From the NCBI GenBank assembly GCA_015179045.1, contig WHUZ01000002.1, forward strand, positions 2,170,001 to 2,234,000: DNA of 64,000 nt, read 5' to 3'. The translations under genes and the position numbers were made by a program. Of the stretch, positions 34,604 through 45,515 are shown piece after piece; the first letter of the stretch is position 1, and each line of letters opens with the position of its first letter. This stretch comes from Kalaharituber pfeilii (lineage: Eukaryota > Ascomycota > Pezizomycetes > Pezizales > Pezizaceae). The notes below the pieces were generated by a model. It was given only the letters and a program-made list of their open reading frames with translations, was not told the origin of the DNA and made no database searches.

Positions 34604-35053
34604 GATTGGAGGGGGGCGGGGGGGAGGGGAAGGCGGGGGTTTTCTGAATGTCGCGGGGGGGTTATGTATATGCTGGTGCAATGAGATGGTTTCTTTTTCT
34701 ATGTTGGACGGTATGCGATAATGGGGTGGGGGGGGGGTGTGTTTGTGGAAGCCATGGCTGCAGGAGCGGGTGTGGACTGCGCAGCTGGGAATGCATTTGG
34801 TGCTCTTCCTGCGCGCACAGTGATCGCTGGCCATCGGCCTGTAGACGAGCTGCCTCTCGATATCACACGTATGAATATGCACTTGTATGTATGCATAGGT
34901 GCGCGGGCTGCCAAGCGTCGTGCACCCGGCGGACGCCAGCCGCGCGCGGTAAGGCGGCACGAGACAGCTGCCGCGGCCCTGTGCAGACCCCGGCCCGTCT
35001 GCGGCTCATCCCGCCTGCCCCCGTCAACCTCCGGAGACACGCACAGCACCCAA
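34604..35053 (+). other. Intergenic G-rich tail and 5' leader
   Basis: The NUDC 3' flank is strongly G-rich (runs of G8-G9 at 34609-34740). The frame of the next gene stays open upstream to 34721, but the extension is low complexity and without homology, so I treat it as leader. Confidence 0.45.
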
Positions 35054-36494
35054 ATGTCCTCTCCACACGCCCATCCGCGCGAGCAGCAGCAGCAGCAGCA
35101 GCACCATCACCACCAACATCAGCAGCAGCCACACAGCACGTCCGCAGTCCCGGCAGCCTTCCCGCTGCATGCTCGGACACCATCGCACTCACATCCGGCA
35201 CAGGGATACCGCCCATTCCCGTCAGACGGCACGCCCACCTTTGACCATGGCCCTTACTCGGAGCTAGACTACCAGCAGCAGCAGCAGCAGCAGCATCAGC
35301 AAGATCCGTACTTCGGATATGACTATGGCCAAGACACGCCAGGGCCGGCGGCCCAGGGTATGCTCCGCCAGCAATCCCAGCAGTCAGCCATAGTGCATCC
35401 AAGCTTTCTCCCGATATTTACCTTGATCGAGGACTCGACTTCGTCGGAACACTTCCACCCCAAGGTGCACTACATCTTCTCCGACGACGTCGACACGCCC
35501 CTCGACCATGCACTGGGGAACCGCGGCGCCACCACGCGCGGACAAAGCAACGCCGGAGGCCCCGACGGAGACGTCCAAAAGCCACCTGACCTAGGAGACC
35601 GCGACGCCCCATCCCGGGGGTCCCGAAGACGCAAGACTAAGCCCCCCGGTGACGGCGGCGGCGAGGATGAAGTTGACAGCGTCGGCTGGCCGCAAAACGT
35701 GCGGCCCATCGTCATCACCATGTCTCCTGACCTTACGCACGTCGAGTCCGCGCATTCGCTCTCGCCGGACTGGCAGCTGACGAATGTGCAGATTGGGAAG
35801 GCACCGCAGTGGTTGGTAGGAGAGGACTTTCCGACGCTGGCGGCTGGGATAAGCCAGAATGCGAGCATGACGAGTGCAGCGACGGGAGGGTTTGGTGTTG
35901 GGGGAGGTGGGGGAGCGGGCGATGGGGGTGGGGGCGGGGGAGTGCGAATGGGTGGGGAATCGGGCGGGTTGATGTTGACGATTGAGGGGACGAGTGTGCC
36001 TGACGTCAAGAAGTTGGTGAATAATGGGGAGACCTTGTATGATTTAGTGAATACCTTCGCTGATAGGTTTGTTTCTCAACCTCCCAACATCACCCGTAAC
36101 AATTCCGCTAATATATATTGTAATACCCTTTAGGATGGCCATAATCAAGCGCGTCATTGAGTTTGGTCAGCAACAAGAATATGAGGAGCAGGAACGGCAG
36201 CGGGAACGTGAGCGCGAGATGGAGAGGGAGCGGGAGATGTTTGAGCAGATGCAGCAGCAGCATCAGCATCAGCAGTTCCAGCAACACCTAGGTGAGGGAA
36301 TCGAGTATCAGGTGCACGATGCGCAGGTGACGAGGAGGAGGGCGGAGGAGGGCGATGGCGTAGCGGGAGCAGGAGAAGAGCAGCGGTATGGGCAGAGTGG
36401 GAATGGGGTCGGCGCGGGCGGATATGGACCGATACAAGGTCGCCAGAAGGACCAGCAACAACCTCCGCCGGTACCACCGCCAGCACAGCCGTAA
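35054..36494 (+). CDS. Conserved filamentous-fungal protein, Q/H-rich ends
   Basis: Two exons (35054-36066, 36134-36494) give 457 aa. Layout: poly-Gln/His N-terminus, second Q run near residue 75, then a conserved core HPSFLPIFTLIEDSTSSEHF / HPKVHYIFSDD, later RPIVITMSPDLTHVESAHSL and SPDWQLTNVQIG, a Gly-rich linker, PDVKKLVNNGETLYDLVNTF, and a C-terminal basic/acidic coiled coil rich in Q. I recognise the core as a family widespread in ascomycetes but know no function for it. The apparent stop follows a strong donor (CC/GTAAGC), so the real end may be a tiny last exon after 36599 (joined ...PAK, stop). GC content is much higher than in neighbours. Confidence 0.7.
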
Positions 36495-37869
36495 GCTCAC
36501 CATGTGTTTTGTTGTTGGTCTACATTCTTTGGGTGGGTTAGATGTGATGTTCCTTACGCATGATTTTGTAACTATGGATACTGACGGACTCGTTGTAGGG
36601 CCAAGTAGGACAGGTGTTGCATCTGATACTTTATGATATATTTTTTTTATTTTCTATGTTTTACGTACGGTAACATATGTCATGAACATGGCAGCGAATA
36701 TGGGATTAGGGAAGGGAGATGGGGGGAAGGGTGTTGGCAAATGGGGCATTTTCTTGATGCACTGCTGGTGGTTGTTATTTTATTTTAATTCTGTTTCTAT
36801 TAGCTTCGAAAGATCTGGAGCTACGAGCGAAAAATAACGACTACAGATCAGCTCCGGGGCCCCGCGACTTGTAATGAAATAATGACTCAATAATCCACCT
36901 TGTAGAGGTCTGGACAAGGAAGAGAGGGGGGAGGGAAGGGTCCATCCAGGATATCCGGTTTATAGAGGGAATCTAATATGAGAGGTGTTTGAATGTAGGA
37001 TTTTGTTTCTGATTAGATGACGACGGAAACTGTTGATTCCCTCTTCCTCCAATGGTGCCAAAGTTCCATGTTTGATAGATATTGGGCACATGGTCCTTTT
37101 TGAGTGTTTTCGGGTTTCGATGTCCAATGTCCGCATCAAAATTATATAGTGTATGGCAGAATAGGGGCAGGAACGTTGCGGTACAGTGAGTGGAGTTTTG
37201 CCGGCATTCTGATGGGGAGTCAGTTTTTGGTGTAGTCGTGGTGGGGGCCGCGGGAGTATTATTTGGATCACTTACCTTGCTTGCTTTCTCTTACCCTGAG
37301 CCACCTCGAACGCTGAGCAAAGCCAACAACAGCAACAACCCCATTCTGCGCCGCCGCAGATTTTCCCTGCTTTTGCCTGCATACTTTGCTATGTTATTGC
37401 TATTGCTATTACATGATTTTGATTTGCCTATGTAAATTGCCCTTGACTGCCCCCCCCCCCTCCCATCTTAGTTTGTTCATACACAGATTCCGGTGAATTC
37501 CTTCTTGTGGCATGCAAGACTGTATAAGTACTTACTTTCCCTGCCCTATTCCATCAACGTTCAACGTAAACAGGCGTTAAATGTTCCAACTGGCCGATGT
37601 TTCTGCCCCCCCCCCCTGTTCGATACGCATTACCCCGGCCAAAATCGGGGCTATCACCTACCAAATTTATTTGTTCAATATTGCTGGGTAGGTTCATCAT
37701 GCTCATTGTCATCAAAATGTGTCACAGCACTATCAGTGAGGAGTACTTCAAGAAATCTCAGACCAAAACTATCTGCAGCTGGAAAGGAGTTGCCAGCTAC
37801 TACAATCTGAAAGTAGACGGTATATCCCCCGGGTATCTATCTTGCCAGCTAACAATCTTCTCATCCTCC
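36495..37869. other. Intergenic, no gene seen
   Basis: Contains poly-C runs near 37450 and 37607. No family motif in any frame. The right edge is the 3' end of the non-LTR retrotransposon fragment. Confidence 0.45.
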
Positions 37870-39400
37870 TAACATTACTTGCAATTGAATCTGCTGCTCA
37901 AGGTCCTTGAGTATCTCGTAGCCGTCTATCCCCTCCTTTAGCGGCATCTCCCTCCACCTCTCTATGAATTCTTCCCATTTTTCCCAGTCTGTCACTGCCA
38001 TCACCCTGATCCCTTCGTGTTGCGAAAAGCTGAGCCGGCCCTTTACTATTGCATGGTCTGAACATGCTATCCACATGGGCTCGGTCTTCGTCCATTCTCC
38101 TGCCCTGGCAAACACCAGACCCAAAAGGGCCTTCCTCGTTGTGTCGTCAATGGTCCGTGCCCATGTTGCTGTGCCTTTTCTTACCTGCTGTGCCAGCCCC
38201 CGACTCTCGGTCCACTCCCTTAACGTTCTTCTCCTTGTCTTGTTTGTCCGACCATTCCCTGTCGTGGTTGTTGCAATCTCCTATGATCACGTCCGCCATG
38301 CCAATGCTATCTAGCTCCTTCTCGATGTCTGCTTCTTGATTCCAGTAGACTCCAGCGCTGCGTCTCTCTCGTATTTCTACCACTACATACCCCCTTCCCT
38401 GCCACCTTCACACCGTCAACCTTGTCCTTTCTGTACATAAGCCGCTATCCTTCTCTCTCTTCGAGCTACGTATACTGCGGCGAATGCTAGATGAAATGTT
38501 GTTCCTCCTCCTGGAGCCCTCCAGTTCTCCCCAATAAAAAGAATGTCTTTCTTGCTGCCCGCCGCCTCTTGTAACGCCAGGTCAGTGCAAATGCCAACGT
38601 TCTGATAAGCTATTTTCAGCATGAATCTTCTCCGTTCCCTGGTGCCCTCGTTCCGGGCGTGTTGGTCCTTTCCGCCCTCTCGCACCCCTCCTCGTGTCCC
38701 CCTTCTTCCCACAGCATTGGCAGGACTTTTCGAAGGGTTTCTCATTTGAATTGATCGGCTCCTCGATCTCCTGCCTCCGCGGTGAGCTCTTGAGGCGCTC
38801 CGGTAGGTTCCTTGCTTGGGGACCCACTCTATAACCTGTCCTACGATGAAGTGTCTGCAAAACCCGTCCGGTGCTGTATATCTGTACCTTCTCGCCTTAC
38901 CAGACTTTTCCTTCCCAGATCCTCCTTAAGTCGCATGCTGATCTTAGTGCCTCTGAATAGGAGGCCCGCCTTCAGTGTCTCCACCACTCCGTCAGATACA
39001 ACGATCGAGATGGCCCTGTTCACTGCCTTAACTGGTACTTGCTGGTCTGTCAGTCTTCTCACAGACCTGGCGGTCTGGAGTCCTGCCTTAGCCTGGTTTG
39101 AGCTGTTGTTGTGTTGGGCTCCCTGTGCTATTGTGGGTGGGACCGTCGTTCGCCGGGCTCTCTGTACTGGTGTAAAGCTCAAATTTAGGCCTCCATTTTG
39201 GATGGTAGGAGGGAGATCAAACACTCTGAATTGTTTATCTGCCAATGAAAGAAGGGTAAGTAAACCGATTTTTGTGCACTTCTTTGCCACTGGCTTGGGG
39301 GGGGGGGGGGGTCTTGGAATGTCAGAAATTTTAACATTATCGAATACTTTCTCTTTAGGAAGCAGGCGAATTTGTTGAAAAGTCCTTTCTCTGCAGCTTT
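37870..39400 (-). mobile_element. Degenerate non-LTR retrotransposon fragment (Tad-like)
   Basis: Minus-strand order: an ORF1-like part (VVSDGVVETLKAGLLFRGTK, then a zinc-knuckle-like CQCCGKKGD at about 38715) followed by an endonuclease part: LKIAYQNVG with TDLALQEAAGSKKDILFIGE and NWRAPGGGTTF (about 38540-38620), GMADVIIGDCNNHDREWSD (about 38240-38290), then MWIACSDHAIVKGRLSF (about 38010-38070), the SDH block of AP-type endonucleases. Reverse transcriptase is missing and frames are broken. Probably truncated in its 3' half by deletion. A C/G homopolymer lies at about 39297-39311. Confidence 0.65.
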
Positions 39401-40704
39401 TGAGATTTTCTCTTTCGTATACTTGACTCTGACCTGCCAGACATGGAAACACATATTGGTATACATAGTGCAATATATTTCACAGAGCGGAGAAGTGAAT
39501 ATCTTGTCCAGATCAACATCAGAACTCAAGAGGTGAAATATTTGTTTAATTGTGTAAATATTGATCGTGTTATGGAAGAACACCCGTATCTGGCTATCAG
39601 ATATCCGTTCGAGCCGCGGATTATCATTTTGAATTGCGGTTACCTATAACCTTTATGTTACTGTAGATGGAACTAGAGAGGCACTCTCCTAAGCGAAATT
39701 AGGAATAGGTGAGATCAGAACTCGGCTTCTTGAGCAGCTTGAGCTGCAAAAATATGCATACCCTCTGGCCTAGTCTCGTAACCAGACGCTGACTAAGCGG
39801 AGTTTCATGCATGGGTGTTGCTCGCAGCGTAGCCTCGGAAATGCAACTGTTATGTACGGCTAAGGTAAGACTTACGGGATACCGACCCGAGAAGCACCGC
39901 CAGTTCCGTATAAGCCGTGTGCTGAACATGTAGCTGATCACTACTAGGCAACGCATGGAACACTTTGGGCCCGAGACACGGCGGTCGCCTACAGAAGTGT
40001 GTGTCAAGCAATAAGTCATATCATACAGACTAGCAACTGCACATGGTTTACAAACTAATATGCGTTGCATTAGTCGCTACTGACCTTCCTAATGCATGTT
40101 TCTACTACGTCTCCTTATCTACATGTCTTATCTATATTCATGATGTCATTGCCATATCATGTTGATGGCCAGGAAGTCTATATAAACGGGCCGAATAGGT
40201 AGCTAGAAGAAATCAAGACACTAGCGGTGTTCTAAGTTGAACTCTCACTTCACTCTCGCGAGCCCAGCGACGCCTACGCTAACAGCAACCAGACATGTAT
40301 TCCGGCAGAGGACACAGACCTCTTTTGAATCCAGATTGCTATTACCTAATTTTATTGCTACATATCAAAATTTCCCCCAACACCAAAAATATTATTTAAA
40401 CCCGTTCAAAACAACGTTCAGAGCATCATCCCCTAAACCAAACCTTCTCATCATGGCCCACGCGAAAAATTTTAAAATTAAAAAAAAAATAAATAGCCCC
40501 AAATTTATATTTTATTAATTTTTTTAGAAACAATCACTCTCACCCACTCACGGGCCTTCAAAATACGACTTGAAATACTTTGATAATACTAACTACGAAT
40601 CCTGGAATCATGGGAATTTCTCAAATCATTGGAAAACACGTCCAGGAAGAAGTACCAGGACAAGCACTACAAGAGTCTCCAAGAAATTATGCAACGAAGC
40701 ATGG
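39401..40704. other. Intergenic with dispersed repeat
   Basis: About 39768-39835 carries TAGTCTCGTAACCAGACGCT and TAAGCGGAGTTTCATGC, shared with 45540-45660 and weakly with 10110-10145. Near 40180 is TATATAAACGGGCC, a TATA-like signal followed by a CA-rich segment; it could be the start of another decayed element. Nothing else was recognised. Confidence 0.45.
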
Positions 40705-40854
40705 TACGGAGGTGTGGCAGAAAAGTAATTTCCACCTTCCGTTTTTGGAATAGCGTAGCTTGGCGCATATGCACACGAAATATGCATTACTATACATAAC
40801 AAGCTGGTCAACCCCGCATTCAACCCCACATTATAGCTTAAGCACTCTTGTTCT

Positions 40855-41200
40855 CCAGCTCTCCTTCGCCAGCTCTCCTTCGCCAGCTCTCCTTCGCCGG
40901 CTCTCCTTCGCCGGCTCTCCTTCGCCGGCTCTCCTTCGCCGGCTCTCCTTCGCCAGCTCTCCTTCGCCAGCTCTCCTTCGCCGGCTCTCCTTCGCCAGCT
41001 CTCCTTCGCCAGCTCTCCTTCGCCGGCTCTCCTTCGCCAGCTCTCCTTCGCCAGCTCTCCTTCGCCGGCTCTCCTTCGCCGGCTCTCCTTCGCCAGCTCT
41101 CCTTCGCTGGCTCTCCTTCGCCAGCTCTCCTTCGCTGGCTCTCCTTCGCCAGCTCTCCTACGCTGGCTCTCCGCCAGGTCTCCTTCGCCAGCTCTCGTTT
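40855..41200 (+). repeat. 14-bp minisatellite in the transposon leader
   Basis: About two dozen tandem units of AGCTCTCCTTCGCC or GGCTCTCCTTCGCC, decaying at the right end. Since 14 is not a multiple of 3, all three frames of the strand read the same 14-residue periodic peptide (LSFASSPSPALLRR and variants). It lies between the left TIR and the transposase start, so it is probably untranslated. Confidence 0.95.
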
Positions 41201-41296
41201 TCTAGCTGCATTCTCCTACTGTGTTCTCCAACTCTTGTTCTCTATCTCTCATTCTTAAGCTCCTGTTTTTCAGTTTTCATTATTCAGCTTATTAAG

Positions 41297-43395
41297 ATGT
41301 TTGATATTGTAACTAGAGCTCAAGCAGTGATTTTGAAGGCAGTAGGAGAGTGTCTTGTTGAGATTCAGCGGCAAACTGGAATTACCTCTCGACAGGTTAC
41401 CAATCTTTATAATAAAGCACTTGAACGAGGCTGGTATCCTGGAACCCCTCTCTCTTCATTTCATGTTATTGATACCCCACGCTCTGGAAGGCGTAAAAAA
41501 ATTACACCTGAGGTGGAACAAAAATTGATTGAGGCTATCAAGTATGATCTATGATCGTTATGGTCGGGAAAAGTCAGTTCGTTCACTAGCTGTTCAATTT
41601 AATATATCTCGCTATAGCGCATGGAAGGTACTACGAAAACATGGATTCAGAAAAACCAAACCTACACGAAAGCCTGGCTTGACAAAAGAAATGAGAGAAG
41701 CACGTTATCAGTTTGCTTTACGATATCAGCATTGGACTCTTGAGGATTGGAAACGAGTGGTTTGGACAGATGAAACTTCAGTGGTATTAGGGCATAGAAG
41801 AGGAAGTTATAGGGTAAGTTGCTACTATATTTATATCTAAGCAAAATAACTAACAAAATTCTTAAAGGTATGGAGACAGCCACATGAAGTCTGCATTAAA
41901 TCCTGTGTTCGAGAGCGGTGGAAAGGATACTCTGAGTTCATGTTCTGGGGATGCTTCACATATGACTTTAAAGGACCTTGTCATATCTGGAAACCAGAAA
42001 CCAAAAAGGAAAAGCAACGGGCAGAAAAAGAAGTGAATCTGATTAATACTGCTATTGAGGAAGAGTGCAAGACACAGTGGGAACTCAATACTATGATGAG
42101 AAGAATGGGACTTCGGAATACAGGTAAGTGTGTGGAGATTTCTTCTACTCTTACAGCAGCCGTTTTGGCAGGCATTTTGCAGTCGATTTTTGCACCCGAG
42201 TTGGCAGCTGTTTTTTCACTCGAATTTTGCACCCGAGTTGGCAGCTTTTTTTTTGCACACGGGTTGGCAGCTGTTTGTGCACCCGGGTTGGCAGCTGTTT
42301 TTTCATTCGATTTTTGCAGCTGTTTTGCACCCGGGCTTGCACCCGGGTAGGCAGCTTTTTTGCACGCGGGTTGGCAGCTGTTTTTTCAGTCGAATTTTGC
42401 ACCCGGTAATAGCTTCTACTAACTCTGCAGCTGCTTCTAGGTGGGAGAAAGCCAACCTGGAAATTTAATGTGAAGAACGGAGCGTTTTCTAGAGAGGAAA
42501 GCAAAGGTGGAGTTGATTGGTATAGATACTTAAACGAAATTCTTCTTACCAAACTTCTTCCATTTGCTGAAGCTGCCAAATGCTTTATTCCAAATGTTAC
42601 TGTCATGGAAGATAAGGCTCCTTCTCATGCTTCCAAACGTCAACGAGTTTACTTCGATGTCTCAGAAATTGAACGTTTCATTTGGCCTGGCAACTCTCCA
42701 GACTTGAATATGATTGAACCATGTTGGGCTTATATGAAGCAAGCAACAACTAAGAAGGGTCCTTTAACTTGCCGTCTTACTGCTGAAAAAGTGTGGCTTA
42801 AGGTATATTAGATACAATATAATGTTTAATACTATTAGTAGCTAATTTTGATATCTATACTAGGCTTGGAAGGATCTTGAACAATGGAGAATTCAATCAT
42901 GGATTGAGCGAATTCCTCGTCATATTCAAGAAGTGATTAAACTTGAAGGAGGTAATGAATATAAGGAAGGGAGGACAGGAAAACGTCAATCTGATAAATT
43001 ACGGAAGTCAGATATCAGAAAAAAAATCAAAAAAATTCGTCAAGTTTGCCAGCAAGCATATACTACCTTTAAGCAAATGACGAAAGATCTTCCAGAATCC
43101 TATATAGATTATTTTACTTCTCTTTTTACTGGTTCTCTCTGGGTAGATGTTGAAGAAGTTGAAGAAGTTGATGCTGATCAATGGAATGAAGATGAGTTAG
43201 AGCAGGAGCAGGAACAAGAGTCTGGTGAAGAGCAAAGGGAAGGACGGAAAGGAAAACGCAGATCCAGAAAAGGGAAAAAAAAAAAAAGGTACTAAAGAGG
43301 GAAGAGTAACTAAACGTGGAAGACCTCCAGGACCACCTAAATTCAATGTTCGTTTTCTTCCTATTAATGAGATTGTATATAAACACTCAAAATAA
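41297..43395 (+). pseudogene. DD34E Tc1-like transposase, two frameshifts
   Basis: Exons 41297-41813, 41868-42123, 42441-42802 and 42864-43395. An N-terminal HTH (TGITSRQVTNLYNKALERGW) and a second one (SVRSLAVQFNISRYSAWKVL) bind the ends. Catalytic residues: D in VVWTDETS (41769), D in TVMEDKAPSH (42611) and E in PDLNMIEPCW (42716), with 34 residues between the last two, hence DD34E. A direct 7-bp duplication TATGATC-TATGATC (41543-41556) shifts the frame before YGREKSVRS. A poly-A run at 43275-43287 shifts it again; beyond it an AT-hook-like KRGRPPGPP and the end EIVYKHSK are readable. The 315-nt intron 2 contains a minisatellite. Either frameshift could be a sequencing error, the poly-A one more likely. 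Confidence 0.88.
42185..42410 (+). repeat. Minisatellite inside transposase intron 2
   Basis: Units of 22-37 nt starting GCACCCGGGTTGGCAGCTG followed by TTTTTTCA(C/T/G)TCGA(A/T)TTTT, repeated about seven times with length variation. It begins about 60 nt after the donor GTAAGT and stops about 30 nt before the acceptor. Confidence 0.88.
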
Positions 43396-43641
43396 ATCTA
43401 CTATATTTCACTGAATTCAAATCCTTCAATACAACTTATAGTCAGCAGGTCAAACTCAAACTCATTGCGTCTGTCAATAAATATACTAACTGTATATAAT
43501 ATGCGTGCGCATGCGTCATATGCATCATATACCGCATATGCACATATGCATTGTATTTTATGCATAATATGTTGCATATGCGCCAAGTTACGCTTTTCCG
43601 AAAACGGAAGGTGGAAATTACTTTTCTGCCACACCTCCGTA

Positions 43642-44213
43642 CAAGTGCTTGCAACATGTTCGCACTACCGCGAGTGACGCACAGAAGGCCACCATTGATA
43701 CCCTCTTGAACTGTGCTGCTAAGGTAAGCGACATCATCAATACGGTTGCATCGTTTGGTCGATTCCTCCATCATTCCTTGGCACTGTCTGCGGTGCCCTG
43801 GTTTGCCTGCATAGACTCCCACTGTAGCTTTTTCTGCACTTTGAGGAAACAGTCTTTGTAGGGTTGATGCCGTCCCTGTGCTAATATTGCCTTGGGCACG
43901 CTTACTAGGATACACCTGCTCTAACCACTAATAATGTATCGATTACTGGGCCCATCACGGGCTCAATTCTGCAATTCACTACCATTCACAATTCGCTACA
44001 TGGTTCTCCAACAAGCCCTCGGCACCATTCTCCAATATGCATTCCACGTGGTTCCCCAGTGTAATAATCCAACCCGGACCCCTCGCCCAAGACCCTCTAG
44101 CTCCGGTCCTATACTGGCAACCAACATACTACTCGCCAGTACTCGTACACGTGCAGCTGACTCTGACACCCTTGCAATTCGCCGCACTCCTTCTAGCACT
44201 CCGATATATATCT
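43642..44213. other. Spacer between two DNA transposons
   Basis: Open frames on both strands, none with family motifs. It may be the right flank of an older element into which the DD34E element inserted. Confidence 0.4.
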
Positions 44214-44439
44214 GTGCCGGGCCATTCGTAACAAACGTTCCAGTGGCCACTGGCCCGGACCAGTGGCCACTAGCCCGGACTACTCAATGGAACGCTGGTT
44301 CGTGACTGGCCCGGGCCACTCAGAATTTGAATTTTCTCATTCTACCTACAATTCACCCTCTCAAACTCACACACACACACTCGCGTGTCCACACATCCAC
44401 TGTTTGAAAAAAACAGCTCTACCAAGGACCCCTCCAGCG

Positions 44440-44765
44440 ACAGGAAAAAACAGCTTCATCAAGGACCGTCTCCGGCGAAAAAAAAAAAAACAGCAGCAGC
44501 AAGGACCCCTCCGGCTACAGGAAAAAACAGCTTCATCAAGGACCCCTCCAGTGACAGGAAAAAACAGCTTCATCAAGGACCGTCTCCGGTGAAAAACAAA
44601 CAAAAAAACAGCAGCAGCAAGGACCCCTCCGGCGACAGGATAAACAGCTTCATCAAGGACCCCCAGCGACAGGAAAAATCAGCTTCATCAAGGACCCCTC
44701 CGGCGACAGGGCAAAAAAAAATACAGCGTGATGAATGACCCCCTCCGGCGACAGGAAAAACAGCT
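44440..44765 (-). repeat. Minisatellite in the 1.3-kb element
   Basis: Units of about 37-45 nt built from GACCCCTCCGGCGACAGG, AAAAAACAGCTTCATCAAG, repeated about eight times, with AAAA-run length variation. It abuts the integrase-like remnant at its downstream side. Confidence 0.88.
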
Positions 44766-45118
44766 TTAAGATTGCAATGAATATCTTGAATAATGTTAAA
44801 TGCTTGATCTTCTATAATAGCCTCACGATGGTATTCGTTTTGGGGAGGATTCGCTTTGCGCATTAGAACGCATCCTCATTAATAAAAAATTTCTAATTTG
44901 TTAATATCTTATTAAAATATCTCATTATAGGTTATACTTACCTTGGCAAGAATTTTAACATTATTCTCAGCTGCTGAAGACATGGGCCATTCTGGATCAC
45001 GACAGAAAATTCGGATTTCACGTAACTTCTGAGGTTCCATTCGATATCTATTTGTATGATCCCGAGATTGAATATATAGCTCGAATTGATGGCGAATATC
45101 GGGTGTAAAAGGCTCCAT
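44765..45118 (-). pseudogene. Integrase-like (H2C2 zinc-binding) remnant
   Basis: Starts MEPFTPDIRHQFELYIQSRD and continues WPMSSAAENNVKILAK, then a GTAAGT intron (about 44890-44943), then KFFINEDA, a one-base frame slip, and LMRKANPPQNEYHREAIIED / QAFNIIQDIHCNL. The HREAII...IIxDIHxNL pattern resembles the H2C2 region upstream of integrase cores in retroelements and Ginger transposons. The DDE core is gone; the minisatellite follows at once. Confidence 0.5.
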
Positions 45119-45515
45119 AGGTAAAGATTGTTAAGGAATGAGGCTGAAAAGTAATTACCAGTTTAGGTAAATAAGATAGGCTTGGCGTTGTATACTAGAG
45201 AAGTGTATGGAACAGAATGCGATATGTAGAATACATTCAAAATACCGACAGCATGGAAAAATATCAAGTTTAAATACTTGAGTAAATAAACAAAAAAATA
45301 AACAAATGATTTAGACAATTACAATTTCGAGCCTTCTAGTATTTTAACAGCCACCAACATACCAACATTCTGTTGTAGTTCTGTGCGCAGAACAAAAAGG
45401 TCAATGCGTTGTACTAGTGTGTGATGACGAACCAGCGTTCCGTTGAGTAGTCCGGACCAGTGGTGAGTGGCCCGGGCCAGTGGCCACTGGAACGTTGTTA
45501 CGAATGGCCCGGCAC

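Larger units (their letters stand above)
40705..43641 (+). mobile_element. Tc1-like DD34E transposon with long TIRs, 2.9 kb
   Basis: Left end TA-CGGAGGTGTGGCAGAAAAGT continues as an inverted repeat of about 65 bp matching the right end up to GGCGCATATGC, with a few mismatches. The outer TA on each side fits a Tc1/mariner target duplication. Inside are a transposase gene with three introns, a 14-bp minisatellite in the 5' leader and a second minisatellite in intron 2. The right sub-terminal region is rich in GCATATGC-type palindromes. Structurally complete, but the coding frame is broken twice. Confidence 0.92.
44214..45515 (-). mobile_element. 1.3-kb inverted-repeat transposon, 4-bp TSD
   Basis: Left end GTGCCGGGCCATTCGTAAC matches the inverted right end over about 90-95 bp (inner part includes CCAGTGGCCACTGGCCCGG and ending near GGAACGCTGGTTC). 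ATCT flanks both sides (44210-44213 and 45516-45519), a 4-bp target duplication. Inside, on the minus strand, is a remnant that looks like the zinc-binding part of an integrase-like protein, plus a minisatellite. TIR plus integrase plus 4-bp TSD would fit a Ginger-like element; the class is inferred. Confidence 0.72.

Noticed and set aside
34721..35053. N-terminal extension of the Q/H-rich protein
   Set aside because: Low complexity and in the G-rich leader; the conserved family does not need it.
34863..35402. Minus-strand Ala-rich frame
   Set aside because: Mirror of the CAG/CAC repeats of the Q/H-rich gene on the plus strand.
37190..37435. Hydrophobic plus-strand frame
   Set aside because: No start context, no signal or family pattern, and flanked by poly-C; likely chance.
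40855..41200. CRISPR-like regular array
   Set aside because: Units are contiguous 14-bp tandem copies without spacers; it is a minisatellite in a eukaryotic transposon.
40760..41554. 264-codon frame fusing the repeat peptide to the transposase start
   Set aside because: The repeat has no stops in any frame, so the fusion is automatic; the transposase Met at 41297 suits the domain better.
43934..44305. 123-codon frame before the 1.3-kb element
   Set aside because: Runs into the TIR and has no motif; an opposite frame covers the same bases.
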